From contig CBDDEN010000006.1 of assembly GCA_965226925.1 (NCBI GenBank), positions 124,001-188,000 of the forward strand: a stretch of DNA of 64,000 nt, read 5' to 3'. The stretch is from CBDDCX01 sp965226925 (GTDB lineage Bacteria > Gemmatimonadota > Gemmatimonadetes > Longimicrobiales > Gaopeijiaceae). Shown here in pieces: positions 15,189-24,580 of the stretch (the stretch's first letter is position 1; each line of letters begins with the position of its first letter). The position numbers and the translations under genes are program-made. The notes beneath the pieces were generated by a model. That model was not told the origin of the DNA and searched no databases. It saw only the letters and a program-made list of their open reading frames with translations.

Positions 15189-15989
15189 CTATCCTCCCGA
15201 CATCCGGTCGAGGAACGCCCGCTCCTCGATCGACAGGGCCCCTGCCCCCCCTCGGGCGACCCTTGTGAGCAGTTGCTCCACCTCACTCCGATTCAGCTCG
15301 TGGATGGAAGCGAGGTCGATGGAGGACCACCGCGCGCGAGCCTCCCGGTCCGAGCCGTGCATGGATGGAGTGTGCTGGACCCGACGCTGGAATTCGCGCT
15401 TGCCCTTACCCGTGTGCCAGTCGCGCCAACGCAGATATCCCGCCCCGACCGCCAGCCCACCCAGATGCGCGAAGTGAGCGGTGACGCCACCCGACCCGGC
15501 AATGCCGCTGTAGAGGCTGATCAGGACGACGAGCACGGCGAGCACCCACGCCTGGATAGGCAGAATGCCGTAGATGTAGATGTTCTCACGCGGCCAGTAC
15601 ATCGCGAAGCCGATCAGGATGCCGTATACCGCGGCCGAAGCCCCCACCACCGGGGCGCTGAACGAGAACAGGAAGGAGAACCCGGCCCCGCCTAACCCAC
15701 TCAGGAAGTACAGCCACAAGAAGCCCCGAGAGCCCAGGCGGGACTCCAACCGGGGTCCGAAGAAGAAGAGCCCGATCATGTTGAAAAAGAGGTGCCCGAT
15801 ACCGGCATGGAGGAACATGTAGGTGACCAGACCCCAGGGCCGGAACGGCATCATAGGCAGGTAGAAGCGATCCAACCCGATGACGGCCGGCGGGAAGAGC
15901 GTCAGCATGGCGTACGGAAGCGTCCCCGGCTGCAGCACCAGAAAGACGAGAACGTTCGCGACGAGCAGCCGCTTGACCCACGGGGTCAT
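15189..15989 (-). CDS. Rhomboid-family intramembrane serine protease
   Basis: A six-helix rhomboid of 266 residues. The first helix (VKRLLVANVLVFLVLQ) is followed by the conserved GLVTYMFLHAGIGHLFFNMI with the His/Asn pair. The catalytic serine is in PVVGASAAVYG, and the partner histidine in VTAHFAHLGGLAVG. The C-terminus is a hydrophilic tail of about 75 residues that may be cytoplasmic. Rhomboids cleave single-pass membrane proteins within the bilayer. The ATG at 15989 gives the proper N-terminal helix, and GGAGAG lies about 12 bases upstream. It sits 76 bases downstream of the GH57 glucanotransferase gene and 44 bases before the GGDEF gene, likely all one transcript. Confidence 0.93.
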   Translation of the reverse strand: MTPWVKRLLVANVLVFLVLQPGTLPYAMLTLFPPAVIGLDRFYLPMMPFRPWGLVTYMFLHAGIGHLFFNMIGLFFFGPRLESRLGSRGFLWLYFLSGLGGAGFSFLFSFSAPVVGASAAVYGILIGFAMYWPRENIYIYGILPIQAWVLAVLVVLISLYSGIAGSGGVTAHFAHLGGLAVGAGYLRWRDWHTGKGKREFQRRVQHTPSMHGSDREARARWSSIDLASIHELNRSEVEQLLTRVARGGAGALSIEERAFLDRMSGG

Positions 15990-16065
15990 CGACAGAGTGG
16001 TCTCTCCTGCATCACGGTTGATTTCACCTCCGACAACGATACCGCCGTGGGGTTGGCAGGGTCCA

Positions 16066-17985
16066 CTAACGGCCACCCATCGGTCGAAGCACGACCCGCG
16101 CCCGACGGAGCGCAGCGGGCCAACGAGGCGTGACCGAACGTCCCTGCTCGATCTCCTCGAAACCGTCCGGACACTTCGACACGGTGACGATCGGATAGGA
16201 CCACGTGTCCTCCGGCACAGGATCGAAGGAGAGGTCGACGTCGCACCCCAGCGACAGTTCGGGCGCGAACCACGAATCGCCTGGGAGGTCCCCCGCGTGC
16301 CAAGCCCACTCCACGACCAGCCGGTCGTCGGAGAGGGTGATCGACTTGTCGAAGACCGGAGCCCGCCCGCCGGCACCCGCGTGGCCCGCCCCCCCTCCGA
16401 AACGCCACACGAAGGCCGGGACCTCCGTCGTTTCGCCGACGGTGTCCTCCGACTCGCGCGCCCGACCCACGGTCGTCCGTTCCGGTTCCACGAGTGGCGC
16501 CTCGCCGGAGCTCCAGAGTGCATCGAACTCCCCGTCGCGATAGTCGCCGAACGTGACTGCCCCCCCCAACACGCGGTCGCGCACCAGCACACGTACGTTC
16601 GGATCCACGGGAGGGAGCCTCTCGAGCGTTGCGCCCTCTTCGATCTCGTGAATCGACGCCGTCGCGTCGGTGGGAGCGGAACTCGCGTCCTCTTGGCCTC
16701 GAGCGACCGCATCGACGTGATAACTCTCCAACCGGCGCGTGATGTAGTCGGTTACGTCGGCCTCGGGATCGAGAAACACCAGCTCGCTCAGCGTCCCGCC
16801 GGCCGCGCCGGTGACCCGTGCCGACACGAGCCCGGAGTGCACCCAGTGGGCCGGAGACCCGTCCCGCTCCGTCGTCGCCTCCCAATCGAGAGTCTCGCCG
16901 GCACGGAGCGTCCGTTCCGTCGTGGCCATCCACCCACGCACGCCTTCACGCAGGTGCTTCATGTACAAGCCGCCGAACACGCCGTGCCAATACGCGTCGT
17001 TGCACTGGGCCCTGCCGATCGCCCGGCGGAGCGCTTCCGAGTCGCCGGCCTCTCGGACCGCATCCGAAAGGGCCGACATCCACGTGTGCAACCGCCCGGC
17101 CTCCCGGTACCGGTCGAGGAAGTTGATCCACGGACCCTGGGCCCACTGGTCCATTTCCGGGTAGGAGCCCTGGGGCAGGGCAAAGGTCGGGCCAGATCCG
17201 AGTTCCTCGCGGGCCGCATCAGGCGTGACGAGCCGCACGATGCCGTCCCCGCGCAGCGCATCCATCTCGTCGCCGAACGCGGCCAACCATCCTTGGTCGT
17301 AGAGCCACTCCCGCGTGCGGGGCCACCCGCCGAACTTCTCCCCGTCATCGGCGAACAGGGCCAACGGGTCCCCGGCCATGTGTCGGCGTCTCAACTCGCT
17401 CGCGACGTCGCAGGCAGGCTTGAACGGGATCAGATAGCGAAGTCGCTCGTCGATGGCCAGGAGACCGACCGTGCGGCCTCCATGTTCCGCTCGCGACGGG
17501 CGCAGCAGCTCCGCGTCCGTCGCACCGGCCCGTCGCAGCAGATGGTCGTCGACGAGCGTATAACCGACGCCCGCGTCGGCGAGGTCCGCGGCCAACTCCG
17601 GCACCCACACGCGCTCGGTCAGCCAAAGCCCTCGAGGCGTCACGCCAAAACGGGCTTCCAGCTCCTCGCGCATCCAACCCAGCTGGGTGGCACGATCGGT
17701 CGGGCTCAGCGACGCAAGAATGGGCTCGTACCAACCCGCGGAAAGCAGTTCGACCTTTCCGTCGGCGGCGAGGACGCCGATGCGGTCGTGAAGGTCCGTG
17801 TCGTGCTCGCCGAGCCACTCCAGCAGCGGACCCGACACATGGAAACCGATGGGCCACAGCTCACGGTCCTCGAGGAAGTCGAGGAACGGGCGGTAGACGT
17901 CATCCGCGTGTTCTCGGAAGACGAAATCAAAGTTCCCGACCGGTTGGTGAACGTGAAGGACGAACGAGAAACGAAGCGGCTTCAT
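16066..17985 (-). CDS. GH57 4-alpha-glucanotransferase / alpha-amylase
   Basis: A 639-residue cytoplasmic GH57 enzyme. The N-terminal catalytic barrel begins MKPLRFSFVLHVHQPVGNFD. It has the nucleophile Glu in LWLTERVWVPE (Glu124) and the acid/base Asp in LFADDGEKFGGW (Asp214). Both positions match the well-studied archaeal 4-alpha-glucanotransferases (Glu123/Asp214). The C-terminal half, from about residue 300, resembles the beta-sandwich domains (DUF1925/DUF1926) of these enzymes. It would disproportionate maltodextrins or glycogen outer chains. The start codon overlaps the stop of the upstream GH57 gene by four bases (ATGA), suggesting translational coupling. Confidence 0.9.
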   Translation of the reverse strand: MKPLRFSFVLHVHQPVGNFDFVFREHADDVYRPFLDFLEDRELWPIGFHVSGPLLEWLGEHDTDLHDRIGVLAADGKVELLSAGWYEPILASLSPTDRATQLGWMREELEARFGVTPRGLWLTERVWVPELAADLADAGVGYTLVDDHLLRRAGATDAELLRPSRAEHGGRTVGLLAIDERLRYLIPFKPACDVASELRRRHMAGDPLALFADDGEKFGGWPRTREWLYDQGWLAAFGDEMDALRGDGIVRLVTPDAAREELGSGPTFALPQGSYPEMDQWAQGPWINFLDRYREAGRLHTWMSALSDAVREAGDSEALRRAIGRAQCNDAYWHGVFGGLYMKHLREGVRGWMATTERTLRAGETLDWEATTERDGSPAHWVHSGLVSARVTGAAGGTLSELVFLDPEADVTDYITRRLESYHVDAVARGQEDASSAPTDATASIHEIEEGATLERLPPVDPNVRVLVRDRVLGGAVTFGDYRDGEFDALWSSGEAPLVEPERTTVGRARESEDTVGETTEVPAFVWRFGGGAGHAGAGGRAPVFDKSITLSDDRLVVEWAWHAGDLPGDSWFAPELSLGCDVDLSFDPVPEDTWSYPIVTVSKCPDGFEEIEQGRSVTPRWPAALRRARVVLRPMGGR

Positions 17986-19529
17986 CGCGGCGAAGCCCCG
18001 GCGTGGTCGCCGCTCGCCCCGCGCGCCTTGGAGATCTTGGCCAACAGGTCGGCGGCCGTACCGTCGTCCGGGTCGTTGCACCGGGCGAGCGCCAATCGGT
18101 CGACAAAGCCCGCCTCGATGCGCTCGGCTCCCTCACCGGCCAACTCCAACGCGTGCACGGCATACGTCAACACCTGCCGCGGCTCCACTCGGGCGACGTC
18201 ATCGAAGAACCAGGCGCACGACGTGAAGAGTCGAAGAGCGTCGCGCTCCATCTCCAGGAGTTCGGCGGCCCTCCGCCTTGCCGCGCCGTCTCGGCCCGGG
18301 CGCATCCATCCGTCCAGGAAGGCCTCGGCCCGCGACGGGTCGGCCCCGTCGGCACTCACGCTCGCAACCGCCCCGTAGGCGTCCCGCGCCTCCCACACAC
18401 CCTCGAGCAGGTCGGCTCCTTCACTCTGGTAGACCTCGTGTAGCTCACCGGCAAGCCACGTGAGCGCATCGCGCAGCGGGGCCCGCCACGCTTGGGAGCT
18501 CTCGGTCGAGTTGTCCGCGCGGCAGCCGCACGCCGATCTCCAACGCTCGACCCCGTGCGCGCAACTCCAGGAACTGGGCTCGACCAGCTCGACGTCGTCG
18601 AGCGGCGGGTGGGCCGCCAGAAACGACGCGAAGTTCTCAACGGTCACGTGGCTCCGCGTGGCAAGGTGATGGAGCGCGGCCGCGATTCCCATGTCCGCGA
18701 ACTTGTGGTGGTGACCGTACGTCTCGCCGTCCGTGGCGATCGCCCGCAACTCGCGGACCACCTCGGCGGGGCGCTCGGCCGTGTCGGGGCGGTCGGCCGC
18801 GTAGGGGCGCTCGGCCGTGTCGGACAAGGGCGTGGCCAGGACGTCGGCCAGAGCGACGCCGTCGCGCACGAGATCTCCGAAGGCAACGGCGTGTGAGAGG
18901 TCCCCATCGTAGACGAAGACGGCGATCTCACCCTCCGGCGTAACGACCCGCCCAGGAAGGCCATGCTTCGGCGCCCGCACGACCTGATGGGGGGCAAGGA
19001 CCACGAACCGGATCCCATCGGACGCGAGCGCGGCGAGGGTCGCGGCGTCGACCGCGGTCTCCGGAAGCCACATCCCCTCCGGCTCGCGCCCAAAGCGACG
19101 TTTGAAGTCGGCGATGCCCCATCGAATCTCGGTGTGACGGTCACGAGCGTCGGCCAGAGGGAGTATCGTGTGATGAAAAGGCATGGCGAGGGCGTTGCCG
19201 TGTCCGTCCAACCGCTCGCAGCTCGAGCGATCGGCCTCCAACACCGCCGCGTACGTCTCCGGCGCATGGCGCTCGAGCCACAGCAACAGCGTCGGACCGA
19301 AGTCGAAGCTCAGGTGCTCCAACGTGTTCAGCGTCCGCCGCACGTGCCCGTTTTCGTCGAGTACGTCCGTGGCCGTGATGGGTCCGTAGCACTCACGCTC
19401 GATGCGTTCATTCCAGTCGTGGAACGGGGCGGCCGAAGGCTGCGCGGGAACCTCTCCGCTCCACGGGTCCTCTCGAGGTGGCTGATAGAAGTGGCCGTGG
19501 ATCACCACGGAGAGTCGCTTACGCGTCAT
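17982..19529 (-). CDS. GH57-like glycoside hydrolase with DUF3536 region
   Basis: A 515-residue protein opening with the GH57 signature VVIHGHFYQPPREDPW. The putative nucleophile Glu is in GMWLPETAVD, and DGETYGHHHKFADMG is near the expected acid/base. The C-terminal half (PSSWSCAHGVERW, and DLLEGVWEARDAYGAV) resembles DUF3536, found attached to GH57 proteins of unknown specificity. Many relatives are longer, near 800 residues. A short repeat, DTAERP.YAADRPDTAERP, sits near residue 240. It is 39 bases downstream of glgA, and its stop overlaps the next gene's start. Substrate is presumably an alpha-glucan, judged by family and neighbours. Confidence 0.85.
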   Translation of the reverse strand: MTRKRLSVVIHGHFYQPPREDPWSGEVPAQPSAAPFHDWNERIERECYGPITATDVLDENGHVRRTLNTLEHLSFDFGPTLLLWLERHAPETYAAVLEADRSSCERLDGHGNALAMPFHHTILPLADARDRHTEIRWGIADFKRRFGREPEGMWLPETAVDAATLAALASDGIRFVVLAPHQVVRAPKHGLPGRVVTPEGEIAVFVYDGDLSHAVAFGDLVRDGVALADVLATPLSDTAERPYAADRPDTAERPAEVVRELRAIATDGETYGHHHKFADMGIAAALHHLATRSHVTVENFASFLAAHPPLDDVELVEPSSWSCAHGVERWRSACGCRADNSTESSQAWRAPLRDALTWLAGELHEVYQSEGADLLEGVWEARDAYGAVASVSADGADPSRAEAFLDGWMRPGRDGAARRRAAELLEMERDALRLFTSCAWFFDDVARVEPRQVLTYAVHALELAGEGAERIEAGFVDRLALARCNDPDDGTAADLLAKISKARGASGDHAGASPR

Positions 19530-19568
19530 GGTCGGACGTCGGCCGGGCGGAGAGAATGTGCTGCGGTC

Positions 19569-21017
19569 CTATCCAACGTGCGGGTGGTTCGCGAGAGCCT
19601 CTTCGTACAACGCGAGGTACGCGTCGGCCGAGCGCTGCCAGCCGAAGTCCTTCTCCATGGCCCGGATCATGTGACGTTCCCATGCAGACCGATCCTGATA
19701 CAACGTGAGCGCCCGGCGAATCGCCATGTCCAGCGCGGGGGAATCGTAACCGTCGAAAACGAACCCCGTGACCTGGTCTTCGACGGTATCGGACAACCCA
19801 CCGACCCGGCGGACCACCGGAAGCGCGCCGTACCGCTGTGCTCGCATCTGGGTGAGTCCACACGGCTCATAGAGCGACGGCATCAGTAGGCAGTCCGCCC
19901 CCGCGAGCAAACGGTGCTCCCGTTCCTCGGTGAACTCGAAGCGCACCGCGACACGCTCCGGCAGGTCATGGGCGAGCTCCGCGAGCGCCTCGGCGTACCG
20001 AGGCTCGCCTTCTCCGACGAACACGAACTGCGCGTCCGGGATCCCGTGCAGAAGGCCGTCGCCGAGAATGATGTCGAAGCCCTTCTGCTTCACCAGGCGT
20101 GCGGTCATCCCGAAGAGCGGCACGTCGTCGCGGACCGGAAGCCCGCATCGTTCCTGGAGGTCGGACTTACATATCCTCTTGCCGCTCAGGTCGGCGGCCG
20201 AAAAATGGGCCGGAATGTCAGGATCCGTCTCCGGGTTCCATATGTCGAGATCGATTCCATTCAGGATTCCGACCAATCGGTCGCCGAGCGCGATGAAGGC
20301 GTCATGGAGTCCAAAGCCACCTGCGGGAGTACGGAGTTCGTGCGCGTGCGTCGGGCTGACCGTGCCGACGTAGTCGGAATAGGCGAGACCGCCCTTGAGC
20401 CAGTTGATCGCGCCGTAGTGCTCCATTCGGCTCCAGTGGAACACCTCCTCCGGCAGCCCGAGTTGCGGGAGGATTTCCGGACCGAACACACCCGCGTATC
20501 CGGCGTTGTGAACCGAGAGGACGGTGGCGACCTCCTTGTACCGGGGGTCGTCCTTCAGCAGCGTCCCGAGATATACGGAAGCGAGCGCGCTGTGCCAGTC
20601 GTGCTGATGGAGAATCAGCGGCGAGTCGCAGAGGCGAGGGAGCGCCTCGACGGCCGCCCGGGCGAAGAAGCCGAACCGGATGTGGTTGTCCGGGTAGTCC
20701 TGTCCCTCTTCCCCGTACAGGCCTGCCCGGTCGAATAGCCCCGGTTGGTCGAGGAAGAAGATGCGGGCGCCGGAGTCGGAGTCCGCCTGCTCGAAGATGC
20801 GCGCGTGGGCCCGGCCGGGGCCGAGCTCGACCTCGAACGGATCCCCGACCTGAACCAGATCCGGGATTCGTTCACGCACGGTTCGGTAGAGCGGGAGGAT
20901 CGAAGCCGTCGCGTGCCCGGACCGCGCCTGAAACGTCGCGATTCCGCGCACGGCCTCCGCGAGCCCTCCCGAACGTGCGAACGGCCAGTACTCGGCCACG
21001 AGATGAACGATATTCAT
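19569..21017 (-). CDS. glgA: Glycogen synthase (ADP/GDP-glucose dependent, GT5)
   Basis: A GT5 glycogen synthase of 482 residues. The N-terminal domain opens MNIVHLVAEYWPFARSGGLAEAV, where the SGGL segment binds the nucleotide sugar in place of the usual KTGGL. Other landmarks are HQHDWHSALASVYL, SVHNAGYAGVFG, NGIDLDIWNPETD and MTARLVKQKGFDII. The acceptor-side ending is MPSLYEPCGLTQMRAQRYGALPVVR. It elongates alpha-1,4 glucan chains. ATG 21017 is the start, since the homologous N-terminus begins there. Head of a minus-strand operon (glgA, two GH57 genes, rhomboid, GGDEF), divergent from glgB across 122 bp. No glgC is in the window. Confidence 0.93.
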   Translation of the reverse strand: MNIVHLVAEYWPFARSGGLAEAVRGIATFQARSGHATASILPLYRTVRERIPDLVQVGDPFEVELGPGRAHARIFEQADSDSGARIFFLDQPGLFDRAGLYGEEGQDYPDNHIRFGFFARAAVEALPRLCDSPLILHQHDWHSALASVYLGTLLKDDPRYKEVATVLSVHNAGYAGVFGPEILPQLGLPEEVFHWSRMEHYGAINWLKGGLAYSDYVGTVSPTHAHELRTPAGGFGLHDAFIALGDRLVGILNGIDLDIWNPETDPDIPAHFSAADLSGKRICKSDLQERCGLPVRDDVPLFGMTARLVKQKGFDIILGDGLLHGIPDAQFVFVGEGEPRYAEALAELAHDLPERVAVRFEFTEEREHRLLAGADCLLMPSLYEPCGLTQMRAQRYGALPVVRRVGGLSDTVEDQVTGFVFDGYDSPALDMAIRRALTLYQDRSAWERHMIRAMEKDFGWQRSADAYLALYEEALANHPHVG

Positions 21018-21139
21018 GGTATGGTCAGCAACACCGCATTTTCCGCTCCTCTGAACTCCCGGGGGAGAGTATCTTCGCGGGTGCACCCCTCTCGATCAAA
21101 TATCACTTCTTCTTGCCGCGCGCGGACCGAACCGATCTC

Positions 21140-23491
21140 GTGACCGACCACGCATCACCGCAGGTACAAGCACTGGTCGAAGGAACGCTCGCGACTCCGT
21201 TCGATCTTCTGGGGGCGCAGGCCCGGCCGGCGGCTTCTCCCGACGGCGAAGCGGTCGATGTGATCCGTGTGTGGAGCCCCGGTGCCGAACGTGTCGATGT
21301 CGTCCAGGGAGACACGGTCTTGCCGGCGAGGCGGGTTCACGAAGCCGGGTTGTTCGAGGTAGCCCCTCCTCCCGACGAGACCGTGGCGACCTATCGGATC
21401 GCGATCGACGGTGGTGAGCCGTGCGAAGACCCCTACCGATTCCCGCCCGTGTACTCGGACGCCGAGCTCGAACGGATCCGTAGTCCTTCGGGCCGTATAC
21501 ACGAGGTCTTAGGGGCGCATCCGCTGGTCCACCAAGGCGTGGCAGGTACGGCCTTCTCCGTTTGGGCACCGGGCGCCCGGGCGGTGTCGGTCGTGGGCGG
21601 CTTCAACGACTGGAAGGGAAACCGGCACCCCATGCGCCTGCGCGGTTCGACCGGCGTGTGGGAACTGTTCCTACCGGCGGTGCGACCCGGAGCCCTCTAC
21701 AAGTACAGGATTCTGAGTCGCGTGGACGCGGAAGTACGACTCAAGTCGGATCCGTGCGGGCGCTCCATGCAGTTGCGCCCGAATTCGGCATCGGTGGTCG
21801 CGCCGCCCGCTCAGCACGCTTGGGAAGACGCGGCCTGGCTCGACGACAGGGAGCGACGGCAGTCGTTCGATCGGCCGATCTCCATCTACGAAGTGCACCT
21901 GGGCTCGTGGCGACGTCATCCCGGGTCGAAGCCACGGGAGGGCGAGCCCGGCTGGATGACGTACCGCGAGCTCGCCGAAGAACTGATCCCATACGTCGAG
22001 CGACTCGGCTTCACACACATCGAGCTCCTACCCGTCACCGAGCATCCGTACGACGGAAGTTGGGGATACCAGACGGTCGGTTACTTCTCACCCACGGCGC
22101 GTCACGGCAGTGCCGACGACCTGCGGCACTTCATCGACGCGGCCCATCGGGCGGGGCTCGGCGTCATTCTGGACTGGGTGCCGGCACACTTCCCCCGCGA
22201 CTCACACGGCCTGGGGCTGTTCGACGGCACTCACCTCTACGAACACGCCGACCCTCGCCGGGGCGCCCATCCGGACTGGGGCACGTACATCTTCAACTAC
22301 GGCCGGAAAGAGATCGTCGCGTTCCTGATTTCGAGCGCCTTGTACTGGATCGAGTCGTTTCACATCGATGGCCTCCGCCTCGACGCCGTCGCCTCGATGC
22401 TCTATCTCGATTACTCGCGGGACGAGGGCGCCTGGCTACCCAACCGGTTCGGCGGCAGAGAGAACCTCGAGGCCACCGCCTTCCTGCGACTGCTCAACGA
22501 CACGCTCCACGGCGAGCACCCGGGTGTCATGGTCATGGCCGAGGAATCGACCGCTTGGCCCGGTGTGACCCATCCGGTGGCGAAGGGTGGCCTCGGTTTC
22601 GACGTGAAGTGGAACATGGGCTGGATGCACGACACGCTCGAGGTCATGCAAGCCGACCCTCTCCTGCGAAAGGGGATGTTCGACAAGCTCACATTCGGCA
22701 TCATGTACGCGTTCTCGGAGCGCTTCCTGCTGGCGTTTTCCCACGACGAGGTGGTCCACCTCAAGCGGCCGATGGTTCGGAAGATGCCCGGCAGGGCCCT
22801 CGACCAGTTCGCGGGGCTTCGCCTGCTCTACGGGTACATGTGGACGCACCCCGGCAAGAAGCTCCTCTTCATGGGGGCCGAGCTCGCGACCTGGCACGAG
22901 TGGGACGTCGAAGGTGAGATCGACTGGGCGCTCGTCGACGAGCCGATGCACGCAGGTATGATGGCATGGGTGTCCGCACTCAACGCGCTATACGCGAACT
23001 CCCCGGAATTGCACGAGACCGACGGTGACGGTCGAGGGTTCGAGTGGATCGACTGTCACGACAAGGACCGCGTCACGCTCACCTACCTCAGGTGGTCCAA
23101 GGAGTGGAAAAGCCACCTGCTCGTCGTGGCGAACTTCACTCCGATGGCCTGGCCCGGGTACCGGATTCCGGTGCCCTTCGCGGGGTCCTATGAGGTCGTG
23201 GCGTGTTCGGACGACGTCGAGTACGGCGGAGCGGGAGCAGTGGAAGAGCGCTCGTTCCGGACCGTGCCGGGCGAGCTGTTCGGACGGGACCAGTCGATCG
23301 AATTGACGGTGCCCGGGTTTTCGGTCATCGCGTTCCGGCACGTGCCGGGCGGCACGCCCTCGTCAGCCCGCGACCACCTGGAAGCGGCTGGCGACCTTGC
23401 CGGCGAGATCGATGGTGGTCTCGAGGTCGGGATGACGGACGATGACGAGGCCGTCCCCGACGAGGGTCTTCCGCCAGTCTCGCCGCGGTGA
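21140..23491 (+). CDS. glgB: 1,4-alpha-glucan branching enzyme GlgB (GH13) with 3' extension
   Basis: A GH13 branching enzyme that introduces alpha-1,6 branches in glycogen. An N-terminal domain and a CBM48 domain (AFSVWAPGARAVSVVGGFND) precede the barrel. Catalytic features are GLRLDAVASMLYLDYSR (nucleophile Asp), MVMAEESTAWPGV (acid Glu) and LAFSHDEVVH (stabiliser Asp). The conventional end (VIAFRHVPGG) is followed by about 45 extra residues with no stop until 23491. These are encoded antisense to the last 129 bp of the convergent ATP-grasp gene. The start is set at GTG 21140, giving 783 residues; in-frame codons upstream would extend into the glgA promoter region. Divergent from glgA. Confidence 0.92.
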   Translation: MTDHASPQVQALVEGTLATPFDLLGAQARPAASPDGEAVDVIRVWSPGAERVDVVQGDTVLPARRVHEAGLFEVAPPPDETVATYRIAIDGGEPCEDPYRFPPVYSDAELERIRSPSGRIHEVLGAHPLVHQGVAGTAFSVWAPGARAVSVVGGFNDWKGNRHPMRLRGSTGVWELFLPAVRPGALYKYRILSRVDAEVRLKSDPCGRSMQLRPNSASVVAPPAQHAWEDAAWLDDRERRQSFDRPISIYEVHLGSWRRHPGSKPREGEPGWMTYRELAEELIPYVERLGFTHIELLPVTEHPYDGSWGYQTVGYFSPTARHGSADDLRHFIDAAHRAGLGVILDWVPAHFPRDSHGLGLFDGTHLYEHADPRRGAHPDWGTYIFNYGRKEIVAFLISSALYWIESFHIDGLRLDAVASMLYLDYSRDEGAWLPNRFGGRENLEATAFLRLLNDTLHGEHPGVMVMAEESTAWPGVTHPVAKGGLGFDVKWNMGWMHDTLEVMQADPLLRKGMFDKLTFGIMYAFSERFLLAFSHDEVVHLKRPMVRKMPGRALDQFAGLRLLYGYMWTHPGKKLLFMGAELATWHEWDVEGEIDWALVDEPMHAGMMAWVSALNALYANSPELHETDGDGRGFEWIDCHDKDRVTLTYLRWSKEWKSHLLVVANFTPMAWPGYRIPVPFAGSYEVVACSDDVEYGGAGAVEERSFRTVPGELFGRDQSIELTVPGFSVIAFRHVPGGTPSSARDHLEAAGDLAGEIDGGLEVGMTDDDEAVPDEGLPPVSPR

Positions 23492-24580
23492 TCCGATCGG
23501 AGTGAGCTCGATCGACACCACTTGTGAACCGATTTCCGACAAGAGGGCCTCGAGCCCCTCGTACCGCTGGACCACCCCCTGGCCCCGCGCCCGCTTGAAG
23601 ATCCAGGCAGCGTTGTAGCGGCGTTCGACCTGTTGGGTGAAACGCCCGTGTACCACCGCCTCGGCCCACCCCCGGTACGAGTCGATGTCCGACGCGTAGT
23701 TGATGAGGTCGACCAGATACGCGCCCGGCGGACGCGCACCGATCTCGCCGAACACGGCCTCACCGTCCTTGGTCCGGTACCACTCCATGTGGGTGTACCC
23801 CGTACCGAAGCCGAGCGCCTTGATGACGTCCTCACCCATCCGCTTGCCGGCGGCCAAAGCAGTCGCGTCGGGGTCCCGATACACGAGCGTGATCGGGCTG
23901 ACCCATTCATTCGCACGCATGACCAGCGCGCGTGGGATGTACGTGCCGATGCTGTAGTGTTGGATCTGGCCGTCGACGCAGATGGTCTCGTACGTCATGT
24001 CGTCGCCCTCGACGAACTCCTCGACGCTGACCTCCTTCACGCCACGCAGGCGAGGGAGGATCTCGTCGAGGTCTTCCCGCGAATCGACCCTGTACGTACT
24101 GGCCGACCCGGCCCCGTCGATCGGCTTGACGATGATCGGATACCCGATGGTCTGGGCCGCCTCCACCACCTGGGACGCCGCGGTCGCGCTGTAGTGGTGT
24201 GGGGTGCGAATCCCGGCCTGGTCCAAGACGCGCTTCATGACCTCTTTGTCCCGGAACGGAATCGTCTGCTGCACGGTCATACCCGGCAGGCCGAGCATCT
24301 CACGGAGACGCGCCGCGAGCACCATGTACGGCTCCCACAGGCACTCGACCCGATGGATCTGAACCTTCTGGGCCAATCCGGCCACCTGGCCGAGAATCGC
24401 GTCCTCATCGAGCCACGAGCGCACCTGCACGTAGGCGCTCACGGCCGATGCGGCCGGCTCCTGAAGCTGCGACCGAGGCGTGTCGCCCAACCCGATCACA
24501 TCGGCGCCGACCTCCACCAAACCACGCGTGAAATAGCGGAGCTCACGAGGAAAGCCGGGCGAGAGCATGAGGACGTTCAT
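23363..24580 (-). CDS. ATP-grasp ligase, paralogue A
   Basis: A 405-residue ATP-grasp enzyme that would join a carboxylate to an amine (or hydroxyl) through an acyl-phosphate. An N-terminal Rossmann-like domain (MNVLMLSPGFPRELRYFTRG) is followed by the ATP-binding lobe YPIIVKPIDGAGSASTY. The VSVEEFVEGDDMTYETI strand follows, then the Mg site segment FGEIGARPPGAYLVDL. The C-terminal part (YNAAWIFKRARGQGVVQRYEG) is shared with paralogues B and C. No substrate can be named. The start overlaps the stop of paralogue B by four bases. Its 3' end overlaps glgB antisense by 129 bp, with opposing transcripts. Confidence 0.85.
   Translation of the reverse strand: MNVLMLSPGFPRELRYFTRGLVEVGADVIGLGDTPRSQLQEPAASAVSAYVQVRSWLDEDAILGQVAGLAQKVQIHRVECLWEPYMVLAARLREMLGLPGMTVQQTIPFRDKEVMKRVLDQAGIRTPHHYSATAASQVVEAAQTIGYPIIVKPIDGAGSASTYRVDSREDLDEILPRLRGVKEVSVEEFVEGDDMTYETICVDGQIQHYSIGTYIPRALVMRANEWVSPITLVYRDPDATALAAGKRMGEDVIKALGFGTGYTHMEWYRTKDGEAVFGEIGARPPGAYLVDLINYASDIDSYRGWAEAVVHGRFTQQVERRYNAAWIFKRARGQGVVQRYEGLEALLSEIGSQVVSIELTPIGSPRRDWRKTLVGDGLVIVRHPDLETTIDLAGKVASRFQVVAG

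Noticed and set aside
15880..18378. An 832-residue plus-strand reading frame
   Set aside because: It is antisense to the GH57 genes and rhomboid, whose family motifs are clear; the plus-strand product has no recognisable domain.
21140..23491. Starting glgB at 20975
   Set aside because: That start would extend the protein into the glgA coding start and divergent promoter, with residues unlike GlgB N-termini.
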